Source: Methanomassiliicoccus sp. UBA6
Lineage (GTDB): Archaea > Thermoplasmatota > Thermoplasmata > Methanomassiliicoccales > Methanomassiliicoccaceae
Length of the DNA stretch: 10,514 nt
Assembly (NCBI GenBank): GCA_002508545.1
Contig: DAVH01000051.1
Coordinates: forward strand, 53,738 to 64,251
Reading direction: 5' to 3'
Each line of letters begins with the position of its first letter. Position 1 is the first letter of the stretch. The notes beneath the pieces were generated by a model, which saw nothing but the letters and a program-made list of their open reading frames with translations, was not told the DNA's origin and searched no databases. The translations under genes were made by a program, and so were the position numbers. This document shows positions 1 through 4,574 of the stretch, piece by piece.

Positions 1-54
1 CGCCCCGCCCTACGGGGACCTGGTCCCACGCGCCGTGGAGCTCCCGGCTCGCAC

Positions 55-64
55 AAAGTTAAAA
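55..64 (+). promoter_or_regulatory. Candidate TATA box of the TetR gene
   Basis: AAAGTTAAAA is the only AT-rich stretch in an otherwise very GC-rich leader. It lies about 25-30 bases before the ATG at 89, the spacing expected for an archaeal TATA box whose transcript starts at or just before the start codon. This supports the ATG at 89 over the GTG at 35, which would lie upstream of the promoter. The assignment rests on position and composition only. Confidence 0.45.
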
Positions 65-88
65 CGATGCCTCGTCATTGGCGGTCAC

Positions 89-694
89 ATGCCCGGGACC
101 AAGAGGAGAGCGGACCCCACGACGAAGATCATCAAGCCGGCCATGGAGCTGTTCGCGGACAAGGGATTCTCCAAGGTCACCCTGGAGGACATCGCGGAGG
201 CGTCCGGGGTCCCGGTGGCCGAGGTCAGTGCGCGCTACCCGACCAAGGAGGAGCTGCTGATCGCCGCCTTCCGCATCGGCCAGAAGAAGATGGAGGAGCG
301 GTTCCGGACGGTCCTGACCGGGGACCTCACCTCACATGTCGAGGAGATGTTCGACGGGATCATGGAGGGGCTTATGCCCTTCGGCCCCCAGGTCCACCTG
401 AGGCTCATCCTCCAGGCGACCGAGGACAAGACCCTGGTGGAGATAATCAAGCGGTCCTCGAAGAACGTGAACTTCGCCATCAAGGCCTACCTGATGAACA
501 TGGTAGCGCTCTCCATCATCGACGAGGTCGAGGGGGTGGAGAAGGTCAACGAGGAGATGGTGGCCTCGTTCGTCGAGGGCGTGGCCTCGACGATGCAGGG
601 GAAGAAGCTCCCGGCCATCAAGAAAGCGTGGGTGGCGAACGTCAGCAAGATGCTGAGGCCCTCCGCCAAGACCGCGGTCCAGACGCCGTTCTAG
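89..694 (+). CDS. TetR/AcrR-family transcriptional regulator
   Basis: A 201-residue one-component DNA-binding regulator. Residues about 11-57 form the TetR N-terminal helix-turn-helix: an initial helix (IIKPAMELFADKGF), then TLEDIAEASGV and the recognition segment VAEVSARYPTKEEL, which matches the family pattern ending in Y-x-x-K-E-x-L. Residues about 60-190 are predicted to be all helical and would form the ligand-binding and dimerisation domain, whose ligand cannot be read from sequence. Length is normal for the family. I chose ATG 89 because the HTH starts about ten residues later and the TATA-like box lies 25-30 bases upstream; a GTG at 35 is in frame but would add an atypical extension. 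TetR proteins usually repress their own or adjacent genes. The neighbour is the unknown gene at 750, and a 12-bp palindrome begins at this gene's stop codon, so that gene is a plausible target. The gene ends in TAG. Confidence 0.9.
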   Translation: MPGTKRRADPTTKIIKPAMELFADKGFSKVTLEDIAEASGVPVAEVSARYPTKEELLIAAFRIGQKKMEERFRTVLTGDLTSHVEEMFDGIMEGLMPFGPQVHLRLILQATEDKTLVEIIKRSSKNVNFAIKAYLMNMVALSIIDEVEGVEKVNEEMVASFVEGVASTMQGKKLPAIKKAWVANVSKMLRPSAKTAVQTPF

Positions 695-705
695 GACGGC
701 CGTCC
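694..705. promoter_or_regulatory. 12-bp perfect palindrome, possible operator
   Basis: GGACGGCCGTCC is a perfect 12-bp inverted repeat that begins on the last base of the TetR gene's TAG stop and ends 13 bases before the TATA box of the 750 gene. A dyad just upstream of a promoter and next to a TetR gene is a reasonable operator candidate. GC-rich palindromes of this size can also arise by chance, and I do not see the same motif upstream of the TetR gene itself. Confidence 0.3.
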
Positions 706-718
706 ATCGGTCGCAACG

Positions 719-727
719 GTTTTATAC
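719..727 (+). promoter_or_regulatory. TATA box, leaderless promoter of the 750 gene
   Basis: GTTTTATAC fits the archaeal TATA consensus well. Its centre is about 27 bases before the ATG at 750, so transcription should begin at or within a few bases of the start codon. No Shine-Dalgarno sequence lies between them, which agrees with a leaderless transcript. Confidence 0.65.
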
Positions 728-749
728 CGCCGGTTCCGAGCGAGCTGGC

Positions 750-1109
750 ATGCCCCGAACCCCTATCGAGCGGATCGTGGAAGCAAGACTCAGAATGCTG
801 GAGCACGAGGTCCCGGGCACCGTCAGAGATCATGACATCCTGTCGGAAAACGGGATCGACAGGGGAGTGATAACCATCACCGACCAGGAGGGCCGGCCCC
901 TGTACGTCGAGTTCGTGGAGAGCGAGGACAGCATCTCCCGGCCGTCCGCCCTCCGCGAGTACATCGAGGCCACCGGGTGGGGCGGGAAGGCCCTGGTGAT
1001 CGTGCCCGACAAGGCACAGGCCGCGGCCACTGAGCTGCTGTCCAAGGGCGGGAACCCGTCCATAGAGCTGGTGAGCTACGGCGTGGTGGGCATCTACCTC
1101 AAGGCCTGA
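750..1109 (+). CDS. Hypothetical protein, 119 residues, possible degenerate nuclease-like fold
   Basis: I do not recognise this family. The protein is soluble, with no signal peptide or membrane segment. The apparent order is an N-terminal helix (residues 4-20), two strands (about 39-45 and 50-56, GVITITD and LYVEFVE), a helix (64-75), a strand (81-86, ALVIVP), a helix (88-98) and two C-terminal strands (104-117). Strand pair, helix, strand, helix, strand recalls the core of PD-(D/E)xK restriction-endonuclease-like proteins, with D37, D45 and E54 near the expected acidic sites. The usual lysine after the second acidic residue is absent, so any nuclease activity is doubtful and the fold itself is inference. 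The start is well supported by a TATA box 27 bases upstream and no leader. It stands alone between the TetR gene and a convergent gene; a TetR target is the simplest contextual reading. Confidence 0.8.
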   Translation: MPRTPIERIVEARLRMLEHEVPGTVRDHDILSENGIDRGVITITDQEGRPLYVEFVESEDSISRPSALREYIEATGWGGKALVIVPDKAQAAATELLSKGGNPSIELVSYGVVGIYLKA

Positions 1110-1138
1110 GCGGCAACCTGCGCCGCCGGGAAGCGGGG

Positions 1139-1179
1139 AGAAAAATGGAAGTGGTTTTCGGATGGTCCTCAGACCATCC
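1139..1179. terminator. Hairpin and T-run between convergent genes
   Basis: Bases 1160-1167 (GGATGGTC) pair perfectly with 1172-1179 (GACCATCC), giving an 8-bp stem with a four-base loop. On the minus strand the loop is TGAG, so the TGA stop of the FMN-binding gene sits in the loop. Downstream on that strand lies a run of five T (complement of 1141-1145), and on the plus strand a run of four T at 1155-1158 follows the 119-residue gene. Archaeal termination depends mainly on T-runs, so this stretch probably ends transcription of both convergent genes. The hairpin may add to that or protect the 3' end. Confidence 0.5.
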
Positions 1180-1579
1180 TCTTGCCCGCGTCGTAGGTCG
1201 GGCTCTCGTTCCATACCTCTTCGACGTTCAGCAGCCACAGCCCCTTGAGGTCGAACTTCATGCTCTTGAACACCTCGGCCATCTTGTCGAACACCGGCCC
1301 GGAGGTCAGGTAGTCCTTCACAGAGGCCTTGACCTCGTAGGACTTGAAGCCCTGGGACACCAGCACCGAGACCTTGGTCTTCTCCTTCTGGGCCAGCCTG
1401 AGGTTCTCGGAGGTCTTCTGCATGAAGATCTCGCCGATGAAGATCGTCTCGGGGTCGATGGCCCCGGAGCCGCCGACGTTGATGATATGCACATCGTTGT
1501 TGGCGCTCCTCGTTCCCAATACCTTCGCTGCCTTCTGGTCGTTCAGCAGCGCGAACACATCGTCAGGTAATGCTACCAT
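1169..1579 (-). CDS. Pyridoxamine 5'-phosphate oxidase-fold FMN-binding protein
   Basis: A 136-residue cytoplasmic split-barrel flavoprotein of the archaeal PNPOx-like family. It opens with the family's usual LPDDVFALLND helix, then KVLGTRSANNDVHIINVG (first strands), the IDPETIFIGEIFMQKTSENL segment that normally contacts FMN phosphate, KVSVLV, and the YLTSGPVFDKM loop typical of this group. It ends in a strand with the characteristic S-P-x-x-x-A-G-K-R tail. Such proteins bind FMN or sometimes F420 and act as small reductases or flavin carriers; the substrate is unknown. I placed the start at ATG 1579 because a GGTGAG ribosome site (complement of 1584-1589) lies just upstream and homologues begin here. 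An in-frame ATG at 1648 would run through the AT-rich promoter. It is transcribed divergently from the winged-helix/DUF1638 operon, whose regulator could control both. Confidence 0.88.
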   Translation of the reverse strand: MVALPDDVFALLNDQKAAKVLGTRSANNDVHIINVGGSGAIDPETIFIGEIFMQKTSENLRLAQKEKTKVSVLVSQGFKSYEVKASVKDYLTSGPVFDKMAEVFKSMKFDLKGLWLLNVEEVWNESPTYDAGKRMV

Positions 1580-1608
1580 GTTCTCACCGGTAGATGGGCA
1601 GGCAGTAC

Positions 1609-1640
1609 ACAATATTTTAATATTTTCAAACAATACTTTT
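1609..1640. promoter_or_regulatory. Divergent AT-rich promoter
   Basis: A 32-base stretch of almost pure A/T (repeated AATATT, TTTTAATATTTT) separates two genes in a GC-rich background. Read rightward, a TATA element around 1620-1627 lies about 27 bases before ATG 1651, implying a leaderless transcript. Read leftward, TATA-like elements around 1611-1626 would start transcription near 1588-1596, leaving a short leader that carries the GGTGAG ribosome site of the FMN gene. The two promoters overlap, so one regulator bound here could affect both directions. Confidence 0.6.
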
Positions 1641-1650
1641 CTATTCAATC

Positions 1651-2412
1651 ATGACCAGCCAAGACATGATAGAGGAGATCAGGTCCCTGCGGAGCGAGAT
1701 GGGCACGCTTGGCGACCACATGGTCCGGCTGCGGTACGCGGACATCAAGAGCGCCTTCCTGGAGCAGATCAGGGTGGCGGTCGGGGAGGAGGGCCGCAGG
1801 ACCTTCCGGTGCGACGCGCCGGTGCTGAACGCGGCGTCGCAGTGCGAGCTGAAGGCCGCCTGCCTGGCCAAGCTGGAGGACGTGGTGGACCGCGCGTCGG
1901 AGAGGTTCATGCGGGACGACATTGCCGGCGCCATCGGCATGCTGGACGGCGTGGAGGGCCTCATCTCCGGAGAGTGCTCCGGCTGCCAGGATGAGGACTG
2001 CTCGAGGAGCGCCAAGGAGACCGTCCGGCGGGTCAAGGCGGTGCTGCAGGCGTACGCCGGACTGACCGAAAGGCTCGGCCCGGCTCCCGACGGCGGTGCG
2101 GCGGAAGCCCCCGCGGGGGTGATCTCGCCGGAGCAGGCCGCGAGGCTCCTCGACCCCCTGGCCAACGCCTGGCGGATCAAGGTCCTGACCGTGCTCCGCC
2201 GGGGCGAGCGAAGCCTGAGCGAGCTCGGACGGGCGGTCGACCTGCGCACCGGCCACCTGCAGTTCCACCTGCGGGCGCTGATCGGCGCGGGGTACGTGGA
2301 GCAGGACCGCCGTAGGCACCTCTATAGGATGACCGATCGGGGCGATCTCGCCCTTCGCTGGACCGAGGACGTCGTCCGCCGGCTCGGCGCGACGGACGGG
2401 GGGAGCGAATGA
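1651..2412 (+). CDS. Cys-containing winged-helix (ArsR-like) transcriptional regulator
   Basis: A 253-residue DNA-binding protein. Residues about 1-140 are a helical N-terminal region beginning with a likely short coiled coil (residues 5-30). It contains six cysteines: C54, C65, C71 and the tight group C109-x2-C112-x4-C117. Residues about 160-240 are an ArsR/HTH_20-type winged helix: LANAWRIKVLTVLRRG, SLSELGRAVDLRTGHLQFHLRALIGAGYVEQ, then a wing RRRHLYRMTDRGDLAL. The cysteines are placed for metal, Fe-S or thiol-redox sensing, which is inference. The start is ATG 1651 with a TATA element 27 bases upstream and no leader. Its TGA overlaps the start of the DUF1638 gene (ATGA at 2409-2412), so the two are translationally coupled and probably functionally paired. 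Related wHTH proteins are common in methanogens, but I do not know a characterised homologue of the N-terminal part. Confidence 0.85.
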   Translation: MTSQDMIEEIRSLRSEMGTLGDHMVRLRYADIKSAFLEQIRVAVGEEGRRTFRCDAPVLNAASQCELKAACLAKLEDVVDRASERFMRDDIAGAIGMLDGVEGLISGECSGCQDEDCSRSAKETVRRVKAVLQAYAGLTERLGPAPDGGAAEAPAGVISPEQAARLLDPLANAWRIKVLTVLRRGERSLSELGRAVDLRTGHLQFHLRALIGAGYVEQDRRRHLYRMTDRGDLALRWTEDVVRRLGATDGGSE

Positions 2413-3203
2413 CCTCTGGCCAGGTGCTCGGGATCATCGGCTGCCCCATCCTCGAGGACGAGATCGTTCACGCGGTGAGGAGCGATCGGGGCATCTCTAG
2501 GGTTGTGGTGGTGAGGAGCGAGGACTCCGAGGGCCTGGTCCGCAAGCTGGGCACCCTGGAAGGATTGCCGCTCGAGGTCATCGGGCCGGAGGACATTACC
2601 TCGGTAACTGCCGACGGCCTCACCCTGCTGGTGATGATGAAGCCGATGGCGCTGCACGAGGACCCCGACCGGCTGAGGGACGAGGTCTCCGCCACCGCCG
2701 CCGCGATGGCCTCGGTATGCGGCTCGATCCTGCTGTTCTACGGGCTGTGCGGCAACGCCTTCCGGGACGTCCCCTCGATGTCCGAGGCGGTGGGGAGGCC
2801 GGTCACCATCATATCCGACGAGATGGAGCGTCCGGTCGACGACTGCATCGCCGCGGTGGTGGGAGGCACCGACGGCTACCTCCGCCTGCTGAAGCGGTAC
2901 CCCGGGGTGTTCTACCTGACCCCTGGCTGGGCGGAGAACTGGCGGACGCTGATGAACAAGATGGAGATCACCCGCGGCATCGACGGCGATGACCTCGCCA
3001 CGCTCAAGTGGATGTTCGACATGGCCGGGTACAAGCTGGCGCTGAAGATCCAGACCGGCCTCGGGGACCAGGAGGGCTTCGACGCCCGCATCGACGAGTT
3101 CGTCCGCACCTTCGGGTTCCAGAGGAAGGAGCTGGAGAGCGAGTTCATCACCCTGGAGTGCGTGGAACGGTCGTACGCCGAGGCCAAGTCCCGGCTGCTA
3201 TAG
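2409..3203 (+). CDS. DUF1638 family protein
   Basis: A 264-residue cytoplasmic protein of the DUF1638 family, function unknown. Family hallmarks are visible: GCPILEDEI at residues 11-19, a central YGLCG at 111-115, RPVTI followed by DDCIAAVVGG at 144-153, and YLTPGW at 169-174. The cysteines in these motifs (C12, C114, C146) could ligate a metal or cofactor. From general knowledge, DUF1638 genes are frequent in methanogens and acetogens and often lie near corrinoid methyltransferase or methylotrophy genes. No such gene is in this window, so a methyl-transfer role here is only a suggestion. The start codon overlaps the regulator's stop by four bases. The C-terminal part (about 190-264) is helical. 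The gene ends in TAG, and length is at the upper end of what I expect for the family. Confidence 0.88.
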   Translation: MTSGQVLGIIGCPILEDEIVHAVRSDRGISRVVVVRSEDSEGLVRKLGTLEGLPLEVIGPEDITSVTADGLTLLVMMKPMALHEDPDRLRDEVSATAAAMASVCGSILLFYGLCGNAFRDVPSMSEAVGRPVTIISDEMERPVDDCIAAVVGGTDGYLRLLKRYPGVFYLTPGWAENWRTLMNKMEITRGIDGDDLATLKWMFDMAGYKLALKIQTGLGDQEGFDARIDEFVRTFGFQRKELESEFITLECVERSYAEAKSRLL

Positions 3204-3444
3204 GTCCATCGTCCGTTAGAACGCCGCCATAGGACGAGCTCGAACGCTCTGGAGGGGAGCCGTTCTCCCGGATAGCGTGAGCAGGTACCAGGCGGAGGAG
3301 GGATCGAGCAGCCCGGGACTATCGCTTTCCCCTCCGGCGGGAGCGCCCTATTTACTAATCGCCGAGGGTTTCCCGGAGGGCGTCACCGCCCCGGAAGATC
3401 CCGCCTAAGGAGAGTAGAGGCTGGATGGGGCTCTCGCGGCGCGC
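3204..3444. other. 241-base intergenic gap with fold-back potential
   Basis: I see no credible gene here on either strand; it lies between the 3' ends of two convergent operons. It contains a two-part hairpin, with ACGCT (3244-3248) pairing with AGCGT (3274-3278) around an inner GGGAG (3255-3259) and CTCCC (3265-3269). A second possible fold pairs a GGAG-GA-GGGA stretch with TCCCCTCC around 3293-3337. A short AT-rich patch lies near 3349-3357. The hairpins could mark the 3' ends of the converging transcripts or belong to an unannotated RNA; in GC-rich DNA such stems are not strong evidence alone. Confidence 0.25.
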
Positions 3445-3804
3445 TCAGTGGTGGTGCCGGCACATCGTGCCGGGGCCGGGCGGGGACAGCCTTCCTTCCC
3501 TCAACTGGTCCATGACCTCCCTAACGCTGCCGCTGGCACCGCACAGAACGGTGATCCCCAGCTCGGCGCACCGGGCCGCGGCCTTGGCCCCCAGATGGCC
3601 GACGGCCAGGGTGTCCGCTCCGATCGACCGTATCAGCTCTGGCGGGCTTACCGAGCCCCCCATGTGGTCGCTGGTGTTGTCAATGATGGTCAGCCCCCCG
3701 GTCTCCAGGTTGAGGAGGGTGAAGGTAGGGGCCTTCCCGAAATGCTCGTACACCTGGTCCTCCAGGCCCTTGTTGCCCTGCGTCGGTATAGCGATGATGC
3801 TCAT
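3445..3804 (-). CDS. NifX/NifB-type dinitrogenase cofactor-binding family protein
   Basis: A 119-residue single-domain protein of the Nitro_FeMo-Co family, the fold shared by NifX, NafY, VnfX and the C-terminus of NifB. Members bind iron-sulfur or iron-molybdenum clusters. Visible features are the N-terminal strand MSIIAIPTQ, the family's HFGKAPTF at 21-28, TLAVGHLGAKAAARCAELGITVL at about 65-87, and a C-terminal stretch ending in C-R-H-H-H. C79, C88, C115 and the terminal histidines are possible ligands. Orphan copies are widespread in archaea and anaerobes outside nitrogen fixation, so this need not imply nitrogenase; no nif gene is nearby. I chose ATG 3804, preceded by GGGTGG, over an in-frame GTG at 3813. 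It is the last gene of a minus-strand series after the HTH_10 regulator, and the 92-base gap before it has no convincing TATA box. Confidence 0.87.
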   Translation of the reverse strand: MSIIAIPTQGNKGLEDQVYEHFGKAPTFTLLNLETGGLTIIDNTSDHMGGSVSPPELIRSIGADTLAVGHLGAKAAARCAELGITVLCGASGSVREVMDQLREGRLSPPGPGTMCRHHH

Positions 3805-3872
3805 GGTAACCACCCGGGCGCGCTCGGACCGCCGTCCACGCCCGTGCCCTTGGCCATCGGGTCCCCGGGCAT
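3801..3872 (-). CDS. Possible 23-residue Gly/Pro-rich peptide upstream of the NifX-type gene
   Basis: A tiny frame starts at ATG 3872 with GGAG eight bases upstream, good ribosome-site spacing. Its TGA overlaps the ATG of the NifX-type gene as ATGA. The peptide begins MPGDPMAKGTGVDGGP and is rich in glycine and proline. That opening faintly recalls the small DUF5320-type proteins (Met-Pro-x-x-Asp-Gly-Thr-Gly) that, from general knowledge, often accompany NifX-type genes, but it is much shorter and lacks their cysteines. It could be a real microprotein, a translational coupling leader, or chance in GC-rich DNA. Confidence 0.3.
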   Translation of the reverse strand: MPGDPMAKGTGVDGGPSAPGWLP

Positions 3873-3882
3873 GAGGATTGCT

Positions 3883-3896
3883 CCGGACATGTCCGG
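3883..3896. promoter_or_regulatory. 14-bp perfect palindrome after the HTH_10 gene
   Basis: CCGGACATGTCCGG is a perfect 14-bp dyad directly abutting the HTH_10 stop codon (3897-3899) and upstream of the small peptide and NifX-type gene. As DNA it could be a dimer-binding site, possibly for the adjacent regulator. As RNA it could form a CCGGA/TCCGG stem with a CATG loop that separates or stabilises parts of the transcript. Confidence 0.35.
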
Positions 3897-4523
3897 TCAG
3901 CCGAGGTCCAGATGCCGCTCGATGACCGCCTTCTCCGCCCGCTTCAGCATCTCGCCCACCGAGGAAGGGGCGATATTAAGCTGCTTCGCCAGCTCCGAGA
4001 GGTGGATGCGCTTCGGCGTCTCGTAGTACCCTTCCTTCAGCGCCAGGGCCAGCACCTCCTCCTGCCTCTTGGTCAGCACGCTATCGTCCCTCACCGCCCC
4101 GACCCGCTCCACCTCCACCTCGCACCCGGCACCACGCAGGGCGTCCACCAGGCTCTGGAGGGATCCCTCCTTCCCGCTGATGAGCCTCCACCTGACCCTG
4201 CCGTCATCGAGGCTCTGCGCCGCGACCATGAAGCATTCCGACGCCGCGAGGACCTGGCCGGCCCGGCAGGTGCGGTTCATCACCATCGCTGAAACCCGGC
4301 CCCCGTCGGTCCGGGAGACCTCCACCCGCTCGACCGAAGGATGCCTGCGGATCGCGTCCACGACCCTTTCGGCGTCCTCCCCTTCGTCGAACTCGATGAG
4401 GCTGCGGCCTCCTTCCGTTCCATAGGGGAGGCAGCGCTGGAAGCGGATGACCGCTCCGGTGGCTCCGCAGACGTCAGATACCCAGGCATCCGGAAGGCGG
4501 ATGATGAGGGATGCTTCCATCAT
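3897..4523 (-). CDS. Bacterioopsin-activator-type (HTH_10) transcriptional regulator
   Basis: A 208-residue archaeal one-component regulator. Residues about 149-206 are a clear HTH_10 domain: LTKRQEEVLALALKEGYYE, then PKRIHLSELAKQLNIAPSSV and GEMLKRAEKAVIERHL, the arrangement of the Bat DNA-binding domain. The N-terminal 140 residues are alternating strands and helices (RLPDAWV..., SLIEFDEGEDAERVVDAIRRHPSVERVEVS), probably a small-ligand or redox-sensing domain without the GAF/PAS architecture of full-length Bat. C19, C31, C86, C97 and C134 could sense redox or metal. It is 51 bases downstream of the antiporter gene and 92 bases upstream of the NifX-type gene, all on the minus strand. No good ribosome site or TATA box precedes ATG 4523, so it is likely read from the antiporter promoter. 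The second codon (ATG 4520) could equally be the start. Confidence 0.87.
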   Translation of the reverse strand: MMEASLIIRLPDAWVSDVCGATGAVIRFQRCLPYGTEGGRSLIEFDEGEDAERVVDAIRRHPSVERVEVSRTDGGRVSAMVMNRTCRAGQVLAASECFMVAAQSLDDGRVRWRLISGKEGSLQSLVDALRGAGCEVEVERVGAVRDDSVLTKRQEEVLALALKEGYYETPKRIHLSELAKQLNIAPSSVGEMLKRAEKAVIERHLDLG

Positions 4524-4574
4524 GATGAGTGCATCGCCGCAGGCCTACTTCAAACATGACCTGGTGCGGGGCGC

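Noticed and set aside
35..88. GTG 35 as the start of the TetR gene
   Set aside because: The TATA-like element lies between 35 and 89, and the extension has no counterpart in the TetR family, whose HTH normally begins near the N-terminus.
67..870. 267-codon plus-strand frame overlapping the TetR gene and the orphan gene
   Set aside because: It runs through the 750 promoter, has Gly/Arg/Pro-rich composition and no family resemblance; the overlapping TetR and orphan frames have promoters and sensible protein.
1580..1648. ATG 1648 as the start of the FMN-binding protein
   Set aside because: It would place the AT-rich divergent promoter inside the coding region; ATG 1579 has a clear GGTGAG ribosome site and the expected family N-terminus.
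3201..3272. Read-through of the DUF1638 TAG as pyrrolysine
   Set aside because: The protein already has all family motifs and a natural helical end, and the extension is Arg-rich without resemblance to anything; ordinary termination is simpler.
3445..3804. Evidence for nitrogen fixation from the NifX-type gene
   Set aside because: Orphan NifX/NifB-domain proteins are common outside nif clusters and no nifH, nifD, nifK or nifB core is present.
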